A stretch of DNA of 9,748 nucleotides. Source: Deltaproteobacteria bacterium. GTDB taxonomy: Bacteria; Desulfobacterota_C; Deferrisomatia; Deferrisomatales; JACRMM01. Below, piece after piece: positions 1-5,580 of this stretch (its first letter is position 1; the number at the start of each line of letters is the position of its first letter). The notes under the pieces are model-generated. The model saw nothing but the letters and a program-made list of their open reading frames with translations, did no database searches and was not told where the DNA came from. The stretch is taken from NCBI GenBank assembly GCA_016218905.1, contig JACRCS010000418.1, forward strand, positions 1 through 9,748, given 5' to 3'. The position numbers and the translations under genes were made by a program.

Positions 1-898
1 ACCCGGTGTGGCACCCGTGGGTGGCCGTGCCCTCGCCGCCGCGCTCGTTCTCGAGGGTCGCTATGGCCGGTCCGTTGATCTTCGCCACCCCGTCCCACTG
101 CCCCTGGCGAGCGCCCATCGCGGGGTAGCCCCCGACCTCGTTGACGATGTCGGCGACCATGGCCGTCCCGAAACCCGGTAGGCCCATTCCGGTGACCTCG
201 GACGCACGAAGGGTCTCGATCAGCTTCTTGTTCGCTTCCTTGAAGGCCTCGGGGTGGACGGGCTGCCGCATGGGCACGCCCTCCGCGTCCACAACGATCA
301 CCTTGATGCCTTTTGAGCCCATCACGGCGCCGACGCCGCCCCGGGCGGCGTGGCGCGTCGGCCGGAACTCCATGTCCGTAACGGCGACGCTCGAGTTCGC
401 CAGGAACTGCTCGCCGGCGGGGCCGATGCTCACCATGGCCACCTTGTCCCCGTGCTCGGCCTTGATCTTCTCGGCAACGGCGTAGTTGCCGAGCATCCTG
501 AGGTCGCCGCAGGGGGAGATCTTCACCCCGTCCTTGTTGATGAGGATCTTGTAGAGGTCCTTGGTTACGCCCTCCAGGATCACGGCGGCATACCCGAGGC
601 GCGCCAGATGCTGGGCCGCCTGGCCGCCGGCATTGGCCTCCTTGATCCCGCCCGTGAGGGGGCTCTTGCACCCGACCGAGAGCCTGCCCGATGTGGTGGC
701 GGCGGAGCCGCTCATGATGCCGGGGGAGAGCACCAGCTTGTTCTGAGGACCGAGCGGGTCGCAGTCCGCGGGCACCTCTTCCCAGACGACGGTGCTCGTC
801 ATCGCCCGCCCGCCCAGGGTCGCATACCGTCCCACCGGCTCCACAGTGGCTTTCGGTCCGCCTTCCGCTCCCACGTCGATCCTCAAAATGCGGTCCAT
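1..898 (-). CDS. Aldehyde ferredoxin oxidoreductase family protein, N-terminal 299 residues (cut by window edge)
   Basis: This family oxidises aldehydes to acids (or reduces acids) using a tungsto- or molybdo-bispterin cofactor, one [4Fe-4S] cluster and ferredoxin in the cytoplasm. The translation begins MDRILRIDVG and shows the AOR N-terminal domain: the SGRLSVGCKSPLTGG segment around residues 70-84 and RGGVGAVMGSKGIK around 186-199, both typical pterin-binding-domain motifs. The fragment ends in THGCHTG, with C296 at the position of the first cluster cysteine of the family's CxxCxxxC motif; the other ligands lie off the window. The ATG at 898 is supported by AAGGAGG eight bases upstream. 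The protein is usually about 600-700 residues, so roughly half is visible. The upstream neighbour is divergent. Family assignment is firm; the physiological aldehyde and the metal cannot be read from this fragment. Confidence 0.93.
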   Translation of the reverse strand, partial: MDRILRIDVGAEGGPKATVEPVGRYATLGGRAMTSTVVWEEVPADCDPLGPQNKLVLSPGIMSGSAATTSGRLSVGCKSPLTGGIKEANAGGQAAQHLARLGYAAVILEGVTKDLYKILINKDGVKISPCGDLRMLGNYAVAEKIKAEHGDKVAMVSIGPAGEQFLANSSVAVTDMEFRPTRHAARGGVGAVMGSKGIKVIVVDAEGVPMRQPVHPEAFKEANKKLIETLRASEVTGMGLPGFGTAMVADIVNEVGGYPAMGARQGQWDGVAKINGPAIATLENERGGEGTATHGCHTG

Positions 899-1363
899 TC
901 GCTGTGCCTCCTTATAGTTGAGACGGGGTCGCAACCGGCTCCTTTGCCTCATTTGTCTTATGGACGATCCTGTCCGTGTGGAGTCCGCAATTCGAACACC
1001 CCACCTGGCGCAAACCAACCTCGCTTTTGCAGATCGCATGCCATTAGGAGCGCCATCTCGTGTCATCCAAAGCCATCGTGTCTTGGGATGGCGGTCGCCC
1101 GGGCCTTTCGGAGCTCGCCGAGCTTTCTGAATGCAGGGAATGACCGTCCGAGGCGGATTCGGCTTCGGCTACCGCGACCCCGTCGCTTGAACCGTTCCCT
1201 TCCCCATGGGCTTTTCGACGTGCCGTCCGAGTCTGGAAATCTCCGTATTAGCTCCAACTTGTTGGAAGAGCTACGGGATGAGCGAGAAAGGCTTGCGATC
1301 CTCCGACCTCTTCTGCGCTGATCGTCATGCCAGCGGTCTTCGGGCCTTCCCAACGGGCGTTGT
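899..1363. other. Intergenic stretch without a convincing gene
   Basis: About 465 bases separate the divergent AOR and ATPase genes. Open frames cross it on both strands, but their translations are arginine/serine/proline-rich, carry no motif I recognise and lack good ribosome binding sites. A small imperfect inverted repeat (GCCATC/GATGGC) lies near 1072-1092. The segment presumably carries the two divergent promoters; I could not pick convincing ones. A decayed gene cannot be excluded. Confidence 0.5.
907..913 (-). promoter_or_regulatory. Shine-Dalgarno site of the AOR gene
   Basis: On the minus strand this reads AAGGAGG, a full match to the anti-SD core, with 8 bases between it and the ATG at 898. 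It fixes the AOR start. No clear -35/-10 pair was identified upstream. Confidence 0.8.
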
Positions 1364-1400
1364 TTCGGCTATATTGCATCACTACTGCAAAATAGCCGAA
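1364..1400. promoter_or_regulatory. 37-bp near-perfect palindrome upstream of the DUF4143 ATPase
   Basis: The left arm TTCGGCTATATTGCA (1364-1378) and the right arm TGCAAAATAGCCGAA (1386-1400) are inverted repeats matching at 14 of 15 positions, separated by the 7-base loop TCACTAC. The element ends 18 bases before the ATPase ATG. This suits an operator for an autoregulatory protein or an RNA hairpin in the 5' leader. It has no T-tract after it, so it is not a canonical terminator. Seen directly; the function is inferred. Confidence 0.6.
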
Positions 1401-1418
1401 CTACGAAGGCACCGTCCC

Positions 1419-2642
1419 ATGTATGTGCGTCGAACCCTCGAAGGCTTCTTGGCGACCGCCGCTAAACAGTATCCCGTGCTGCTCGTCGCCGGCGCGCGGC
1501 AGGTGGGCAAGACGACTCTCCTCCGGCACCTGGGCGAGGAAGATCGCCCCTGCATCACCCTCGACGACCCACTGGCACTCCGCCTGGCCAAGGAAGACCC
1601 CGCTCTCTTCCTGCAGAGGTTTCCCCCGCCCGTCTTCATCGACGAGATCCAGTACGCCCCCGAGTTGCTTCCCCACATCAAGATGGCGGTGGATCGGGAG
1701 AACCGCCCAAACCTCTTCTGGCTCACCGGCTCCCAACCCTTCCACCTAATGAAGGGGGTCTCCGAGTCGCTGGCCGGCCGGGTTGGCTTGATCCAACTGC
1801 TCGGGCTGTCACGCCGGGAACACGCGGGTCAGAGCCAGGAATCCCGCCCCTTCCTCCCCAGCCCCGATGAGATCCTGCGTCGGGCTCGCTCAGGGGGAAC
1901 CTTGACGGTGCGGGAGCTCTACCGAGTCATCTGGCGCGGGGCGTTCCCGAAGATCGCCCTGGACGAGACCATGGACCGAGACCTCTTCTACAGCTCCTAC
2001 GTCCAGACGTATCTTCAACGCGACGTGCGCGAGCTGGCGCGCGTGGGGGACGAGATGGCCTTTCTCCGCTTCGTGCGGGCAGCGGCGGCGCGGACGGGGC
2101 AGCTCCTCAACCTGGCCGAACTGGCCCGCGACACCGACGTAGCGTATAACACGGGAAAGAGCTGGCTCTCCGTGCTCCAGGCCTCCGGCGTCGTCTACCT
2201 CTTGGAGCCGTACCATGCCAACGTGACGAAACGCCTGGTGAAGGCGCCCAAGCTCTACTTCCTCGACACCGGCCTGTGCGCTTACCTCACCGAATGGTCG
2301 AGCCCGGAAACGTTGGAAGCCGGCGCCATGTCCGGCCCCACCCTCGAGACCTGGATCCTCGCCGAACTGCTGAAGGGGTACTGGCACAACGGCCGGCGGG
2401 CACCCTTTCACTTCTACCGCGACAAGGACGGCAAGGAGATCGACCTGCTGATTGTGCAGGACGGCGTGGTCCACCCCTTGGAGTTCAAAAAGACAGCGTC
2501 TCCGGGCAAGAACGACGTCCGGCACTTCGCCTCGCTCGAGAAACTGGGCATGCCGGTCGGTCCAGGAGGAGTCATCTGCCTCGCCCAGCAGCCCCTGCCC
2601 CTCACGGAGCGCACCTACTCCATCCCGGTCGGTGCGCTCTGA
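1419..2642 (+). CDS. AAA-type ATPase with DUF4143 C-terminal domain
   Basis: A 407-residue protein of the large ATP-binding AAA_14/DUF4143 family, common in bacteria and archaea and of poorly defined function. Residues 1-190 form the P-loop ATPase: Walker A GARQVGKTT (25-33), Walker B VFIDEIQ (72-78, D75 and E76) and a sensor-like WLTGSQ (101-106). Residues from about 195 match DUF4143, with YLQRDVREL (198-206), a winged-helix-like middle and the conserved LYFLDTGLCAYL (279-290). The C-terminus has EIDLLIV then HPLEFKKT (D342, E355, K357), the arrangement of a PD-(D/E)XK nuclease-like fold. I chose the ATG at 1419, giving the family's usual N-terminus (M-x-x-R-x-L), with GAAGG nine bases upstream. 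A longer in-frame extension to 1206 would run through the palindrome and shows no homology. The length is normal. It is a single gene, convergent with the RES module. Confidence 0.9.
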   Translation: MYVRRTLEGFLATAAKQYPVLLVAGARQVGKTTLLRHLGEEDRPCITLDDPLALRLAKEDPALFLQRFPPPVFIDEIQYAPELLPHIKMAVDRENRPNLFWLTGSQPFHLMKGVSESLAGRVGLIQLLGLSRREHAGQSQESRPFLPSPDEILRRARSGGTLTVRELYRVIWRGAFPKIALDETMDRDLFYSSYVQTYLQRDVRELARVGDEMAFLRFVRAAAARTGQLLNLAELARDTDVAYNTGKSWLSVLQASGVVYLLEPYHANVTKRLVKAPKLYFLDTGLCAYLTEWSSPETLEAGAMSGPTLETWILAELLKGYWHNGRRAPFHFYRDKDGKEIDLLIVQDGVVHPLEFKKTASPGKNDVRHFASLEKLGMPVGPGGVICLAQQPLPLTERTYSIPVGAL

Positions 2643-2711
2643 CCACCCAAATCCACCAATAAGGGAACGCCTCAAGCTTCAAGGCTGTTTGGCGAGACTG
2701 CCCGCGAAGGC

Positions 2712-3386
2712 TCAGAGCAAAGCGTACCCCAGATCGTCGGCTATATTGCGGAGCACACGATGCCAGGTTGGGTCGGCGAGGCTTCGGTGAAAGGCACCCG
2801 GGAAGGCCGGGATGCTCGGAACCGCACGCTCATATAGCGCGACGCAGGGTCGCAGCGCGTGCATGGAGGAAGCGTAGTACAGCCCCTGAACGCCGGGGTA
2901 CGCCTCGTAGATGGCTCTGGACCACCTTCTCGCTCGACTTCTCGTCCTAGTGTTGATGGCGGCGGACGCCTTGCCCGTCTGCGTTGGCCATACGGACGTG
3001 AGGTCGAGCAGATGCAACGGCGCCGAAAGCTGAAAAGATACGAGCCAAGGGGCACCGCGAACCCTGTGAACCGCGCGCTTTTGCTGGAACACCTCGGCTA
3101 GACAAGTGACGAGATCGAAAGCCCCGTACATGATCCCGCGACTCTGAAAGTAGCCGTGCCCCTGGACGTCCGGAAGGTGGTGGTCGAAGCGCGAGTCGGT
3201 CGGTCCGTAGAAGCGAAACCCCGACCAGAGCGTCGGGTGGCCGCCACCGCGGAAATAGATGCGCCAGACAGTGGCCCCGGCGGGGAGTATGCGAAAAATC
3301 GCGGGCGTCTGTCCCAGCACATGGGGCGGCGGAGGTTCGCCGAACTTCACGCGAATCGAACTAAAGATCTCTTGCGTTGGCAGCAA
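2712..3386 (-). CDS. RES-domain toxin (putative NAD+-degrading)
   Basis: RES-family toxins such as MbcT and the RES/Xre toxins degrade NAD+ and are neutralised by the partner encoded upstream. This 224-residue reading has the family pattern in order: FRI/WRIYF near 31-45 (R42), SRFDHH (R66), YGAF followed by CLAEVFQ (Y87, E98), LHLLDLT (124-130), RRWSRAIYE (153-161) and GLYYASS (168-174, S173). The named Arg, Glu and Ser are therefore present and the domain looks intact. The start is uncertain: the frame is open to a stop at 3477, and the first usable codon is a TTG at 3386 (given here), with a GTG at 3350 as the alternative; neither has a strong SD. From the TTG the gene overlaps the end of the upstream antitoxin gene by 26 bases, suggesting translational coupling. 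Family call is strong; enzymatic activity is inferred. Confidence 0.85.
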   Translation of the reverse strand: MLPTQEIFSSIRVKFGEPPPPHVLGQTPAIFRILPAGATVWRIYFRGGGHPTLWSGFRFYGPTDSRFDHHLPDVQGHGYFQSRGIMYGAFDLVTCLAEVFQQKRAVHRVRGAPWLVSFQLSAPLHLLDLTSVWPTQTGKASAAINTRTRSRARRWSRAIYEAYPGVQGLYYASSMHALRPCVALYERAVPSIPAFPGAFHRSLADPTWHRVLRNIADDLGYALL

Positions 3387-3963
3387 CTCGCTCAGGCGAG
3401 TTCCCCAGCCGAAGCCAGTCCAGCGGGGAGAGATCTTTGCCCAAGGACTCTGAATGAAGCTCGGGGTCAGGGGTAGTCAGCCAGCGCACAAGCTCGACCG
3501 GATGGACATCCGGAGCGAGGGAGCGGATCACGACCTCGATACCTGGAATCGTTGAGTCGCCTGCAAACTGGAAGGTCGGGAGAACCCAGCGGTTGCCACG
3601 ACGGATCCCGTAGAGAGTGCGCTCCGTCAGGCGTTGACGAATCCGGCTCTGTTGCACACCGAGCCTCCGGGCGGCCTCGTCCGTCGACAGGCTCGTCTCG
3701 AGGATCGCGGTGAGCTCCGCTACTCCCCGGGCCACCGGATCTTTTGCGCCGAGATCGCGATCTTCGAAGTCTGCGCCCCCCTCCCGGAGGGCATCGACCT
3801 CCGCGGGCGACAGATCATGGAGCGAATCGCCGGCGAGCACAGCCGGAAGCGACTCCACGACTTCCCGTATCAGTTGAGCAAGCGTCGCCGGCGGGACGTC
3901 GATCCCGTGCGCGTGGAGAAACGCCTTGTCCTGACACAAAGCGCTTTCGTCAATATAGCCCAT
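3361..3963 (-). CDS. Putative antitoxin of the RES module, HTH plus MbcA/ParS-like C-terminus
   Basis: A 200-residue soluble protein immediately upstream of, and overlapping, the RES toxin gene: the usual antitoxin-then-toxin order. Residues 91-118 (SLSTDEAARRLGVQQSRIRQ) read as a helix-turn-helix, followed by RRGNRWVLPTFQF (121-133), as in excisionase/MerR-like DNA readers. The C-terminus LSPLDWLRLGNSPERVAANA (178-197) resembles the toxin-binding end of MbcA/ParS/DUF2384 antitoxins, where a P-x-x-W-L-x-x-G-x-x-P pattern is typical. The N-terminal 90 residues are acidic, helical-looking and unrecognised. I chose the ATG at 3963 because AGGGG stands five bases upstream; an ATG at 4023 would add 20 residues with no SD. 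The protein probably binds its own promoter (inverted repeat at 3973-3993). The antitoxin role is inferred from position and C-terminal resemblance. Confidence 0.7.
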   Translation of the reverse strand: MGYIDESALCQDKAFLHAHGIDVPPATLAQLIREVVESLPAVLAGDSLHDLSPAEVDALREGGADFEDRDLGAKDPVARGVAELTAILETSLSTDEAARRLGVQQSRIRQRLTERTLYGIRRGNRWVLPTFQFAGDSTIPGIEVVIRSLAPDVHPVELVRWLTTPDPELHSESLGKDLSPLDWLRLGNSPERVAANARDL

Positions 3964-3968
3964 GCTTG

Positions 3969-3973
3969 CCCCT
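3969..3973 (-). promoter_or_regulatory. Shine-Dalgarno site deciding the antitoxin start
   Basis: On the minus strand this reads AGGGG, five bases before the ATG at 3963. It favours that ATG over the upstream in-frame ATG at 4023, which has no comparable site. Confidence 0.5.
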
Positions 3974-3993
3974 ATCGATTGCGTGCGTCGATA
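3973..3993. promoter_or_regulatory. Inverted repeat, candidate operator of the RES module
   Basis: TATCGA (3973-3978) and TCGATA (3988-3993) are perfect 6-base inverted arms with a 9-base spacer, lying 9-30 bases upstream of the antitoxin ATG. This placement fits autorepression by the HTH antitoxin. The arms are short, so chance is a real alternative. Confidence 0.35.
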
Positions 3994-4339
3994 TGTAGCA
4001 CAAGCCAATCTACCACAGCGCATCGTTGCTGACCAGGACTGTAATCAGGCCAGGTCCGGCTGTTGGGCGCATGCTCGAGACGGAAGTAGCCGCCGGCCGC
4101 TTGCTTCGAATCCCAGAGTGCAGGACGACGCTGTCAGGCAGGGGGACGTGGTTATCGCACGGATCAATCCACACTCGTGACGCCGGAGTGCCACTGCAGC
4201 ACGGCCCACCCGACGCCCCCGCCAGCCGCAGTAATCGTCGATTTTCATCCGGGTCCTCCCCTCGGCAGATCGCCCCCGACCCCTGGCGATTCGATTCCAA
4301 TACCGTCCGATCGTCCTGCAGCACGGCCAAGTATCTCCG
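3994..4339. other. Divergent intergenic region between the two toxin-antitoxin operons
   Basis: About 350 bases without a gene I can support. Several open frames cross it on both strands (the longest are around 114-121 codons), but their translations have no recognisable domain and no convincing start signals. It must contain the minus-strand promoter of the RES module. It could also hold a decayed gene, but I see no homology to name. Confidence 0.4.
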
Positions 4340-4368
4340 TTGCATGCCGTGCCACGCGAGACTACGAT
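4340..4368 (+). promoter_or_regulatory. Candidate sigma70-type promoter of vapBC
   Basis: TTGCAT (4340-4345) and TACGAT (4363-4368) are separated by 17 bases and match the -35 and -10 consensus at 3 and 4 of 6 positions. Transcription would start near 4375, inside the inverted repeat at 4367-4391, about 48 bases before the antitoxin ATG. Weak by sequence, strengthened by the position of the repeat. Confidence 0.3.
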
Positions 4369-4391
4369 GACACATATAGGGCTCGTGTCAT
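4367..4391. promoter_or_regulatory. Inverted repeat, candidate VapBC operator
   Basis: ATGACAC (4367-4373) and GTGTCAT (4385-4391) are perfect 7-base inverted arms around an 11-base AT-rich spacer, ending 31 bases before the antitoxin ATG. AbrB-fold VapB proteins normally bind such repeats with VapC to repress their own operon, so this is the likely operator. Confidence 0.5.
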
Positions 4392-4407
4392 ATATCTCCT
4401 AGCTGGC

Positions 4408-4413
4408 AAGGAG
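4408..4413 (+). promoter_or_regulatory. Shine-Dalgarno site deciding the vapB start
   Basis: AAGGAG lies nine bases before the ATG at 4423. It selects this ATG over the in-frame upstream ATG at 4177, whose extra 82 residues have no homology and would run through the operator. Confidence 0.7.
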
Positions 4414-4422
4414 CGCAGTGGG

Positions 4423-4674
4423 ATGCTCCCTGTGGAACGTGTCAAAATCTCCAAGAGCGGGCGGCTCGTAATTCCGGCCCCTTATCGCCGTGCTTTGGGG
4501 CTCGTTGAGGGAGGGGATGTGCTTCTCCGGTTGCGCGATGGATGTCTCGAGCTGGAGTCACCAAGCCTGACGTTGGAGCGTGCCCGTCAAGTCGTCCGCA
4601 AATACGCAGCCGGCCGCGATCTCGTGGGGGAGTTGTTGAGCGAGCGCCGGGAGGCGGCGTCGGCGGATGAGTGA
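4423..4674 (+). CDS. vapB: AbrB/SpoVT-fold antitoxin (VapB-type)
   Basis: An 83-residue antitoxin with the swapped-hairpin AbrB DNA-binding fold at the N-terminus. VKISKSGRLVIPAPYRRALGL (7-27) and GDVLLRLRDGCLELE (31-45) carry the characteristic K-x-G-R-x-x-I-P and G-D-x-x-x-x-x-x-x-x-G signature. The tail (48-83) is charged and helical, as expected of the segment that wraps the toxin. The ATG at 4423 is fixed by AAGGAG. Its stop overlaps the start of the PIN-toxin gene (ATGAGTGA, 8 shared bases), so the pair is translationally coupled. It probably represses its own promoter with the toxin through the 4367-4391 repeat. Confident from motif, size and partner. Confidence 0.9.
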   Translation: MLPVERVKISKSGRLVIPAPYRRALGLVEGGDVLLRLRDGCLELESPSLTLERARQVVRKYAAGRDLVGELLSERREAASADE

Positions 4675-5068
4675 ATCCAGGCATCCGGTGGATTTGATTC
4701 TCGACGCTTCTGCGGTACTTGCCGTCCTTCAACAAGAGGCCGGCGCCGAGGTGGTGGAGGCATGTATGGCGCGTGCCGGAATCTGCGCGGTAAATTTGAG
4801 CGAAGTAGCCGGGAAGCTGATCGACATCGGCATGCCGGAGCCTGAGGCGCAAGATGTTGTCGAGGCGTTGGGACTCACCGTCATCCCTTTCGATTCGGTC
4901 CTGGCCTGGCAGGCCGCTTTGCTGCGACCAACGGTCCGCCGGTTCGGGCTATCATTGGGCGATCGAGCCTGTCTTGCTACGGGCATCGCACTCAACCGAC
5001 CCGTTGTGGGAGCCGACAAGGTCTGGTCCGAGCTCGGCCTGGCGCTCGAAATCAAACTGATTCGCTAA
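4667..5068 (+). CDS. vapC: PIN-domain ribonuclease toxin (VapC-type)
   Basis: A 133-residue single PIN domain, the usual VapC size. VapC toxins are Mg2+-dependent RNases that cut tRNA, rRNA or other RNA and halt growth when the labile antitoxin is lost. All four acidic positions can be seen: D13 in LILDASA, E46 in NLSEVAGK, D99 in SLGDRACLA and D117 in VGADKVW, so the active site appears intact. The ATG at 4667 overlaps the antitoxin's stop codon. The RNA target cannot be predicted. Directly downstream, and on the other strand, is a truncated chemoreceptor fragment, so the module's right border coincides with gene breakage. Confidence 0.92.
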   Translation: MSESRHPVDLILDASAVLAVLQQEAGAEVVEACMARAGICAVNLSEVAGKLIDIGMPEPEAQDVVEALGLTVIPFDSVLAWQAALLRPTVRRFGLSLGDRACLATGIALNRPVVGADKVWSELGLALEIKLIR

Positions 5069-5104
5069 GACGTCCCCGGTCGTTTGAGGGTGGCCCATTG
5101 ACGG

Positions 5105-5330
5105 GGCCATGATCGCGGGTGAGAAGCACGGTGTCGAGCTGGGCCACGCGCAACCCCGTGAGGTCCCGAACCGCCGGCAACGTTCGATTGCTGATCTTCT
5201 CCATGGCCGCGCCGACCCGGAGCACCCCGACCCCGCCCGAGCCGCCTACGAGCACCAACATGACCCCGGAGAACATCACCAGCAACATCAGGTTCACCTT
5301 GATGGTGGAGTGACGTAGAGATGCGGTCAA
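5105..5330 (-). pseudogene. Methyl-accepting chemotaxis protein, N-terminal remnant
   Basis: Read on the minus strand, this short frame gives LRHSTIKVNLMLLVMF, then a hydrophobic segment (VMLVLVGGSGGVGVL), then AAMEKISNRTLPAVRDLTGL and RVAQLDTVLL. That is the signature start of a chemoreceptor: a cytoplasmic K-rich tip, TM1 and the first helix of a four-helix-bundle sensor (L-P-x-x-x-x-L-x-x-L-R). Real proteins exceed 500 residues; here recognisable sequence stops near 5105, after which the frame runs on into antisense of vapC. There is no HAMP or signalling domain. The only upstream start is a TTG at 5330 abutting a REP-like palindrome, so the true 5' end may also be lost. A non-functional remnant is the best reading; a short expressed membrane peptide is less likely. 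Confidence 0.65.
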
Positions 5331-5334
5331 TAGC

Positions 5335-5369
5335 GGGGGGTTGGGTCCGCTTTGTTTGACCCAACCTAC
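5335..5369. repeat. REP-like palindrome, copy 1
   Basis: Six G residues are followed by GGTTGGGTC (arm 5339-5347), a 10-base loop and GACCCAACC (arm 5358-5366), then TAC. The arms are perfect 9-base inverted repeats. The whole 35 bases recur at 6936-6970 with only two differences, both in the loop, so this is a true dispersed repeat. It is of the 'GTAGGTTGGGT...ACCCAAC' type seen in intergenic regions of many bacteria. It lies between the two gene remnants. Confidence 0.8.
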
Positions 5370-5428
5370 ATGTGGGCGGCACGCCGAAACGCGCGTCTAC
5401 TATCGGAAGGTCACTCGGGCTCCGGCTG

Positions 5429-5554
5429 TCATCCGGCAATCAGGGCCATCGCAGCCAGCCCGAGGACGATACCCAGCGCCTGTTTGAGACTCACGGATTC
5501 TTTCAGAATGAGCCCCGCCAACGCGATCGCGAGGATGGGATAGAGGGCTGTCCG
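5429..5554 (-). pseudogene. EamA/DMT-family transporter, C-terminal remnant
   Basis: The minus-strand frame ending at a TGA (5429-5431) encodes TALYPILAIALAG, LILKESVSLKQALGI and VLGLAAMALIAG. This is the last two membrane helices of an EamA (drug/metabolite transporter) domain, with the typical LYP...E-x-x-S-x-x-Q-x-x-G pattern. Family members have 140-300 residues; here about 40 remain. Upstream of about 5551 the homology stops, a few dozen bases from the thiolase stop codon at 5581, so the rest of the gene has been lost or replaced by the thiolase end. No start or SD is evident. It is most likely dead sequence marking a recombination junction. Confidence 0.65.
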
Positions 5555-5580
5555 ATCAGAGCATGCTCTCATCACACGAA

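Noticed and set aside
350..1321. Long plus-strand open frame (323 codons)
   Set aside because: It runs antisense to the AOR gene and then into the gap; the translation is low-complexity and motif-free, while the minus strand has clear AOR motifs.
1206..1418. N-terminal extension of the DUF4143 ATPase
   Set aside because: The extra 71 residues have no family similarity and would put the palindrome inside the coding region; the ATG at 1419 gives the standard family N-terminus and has an SD-like GAAGG.
1890..2675. Minus-strand open frame of 261 codons
   Set aside because: Antisense shadow of the ATPase in GC-rich DNA; its Gly/Val/Arg-rich product has no recognisable domain.
2643..2711. Terminator between the convergent ATPase and RES genes
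   Set aside because: The 69 bases contain only a weak imperfect GCCT/AGGC repeat and no T-tract, which is not enough for a terminator call.
4010..4375. Minus-strand frame of 121 codons, and a plus-strand counterpart, as possible extra TA genes
   Set aside because: No motif, no SD, and overlapping frames on both strands of similar length suggest chance. A short MazF-like string (GDVVIARINP) in a third frame is too brief to support a call.
4177..4422. 82-residue N-terminal extension of the AbrB antitoxin
   Set aside because: It would cross the inverted repeat and likely promoter and has no homology; AAGGAG points to the ATG at 4423.
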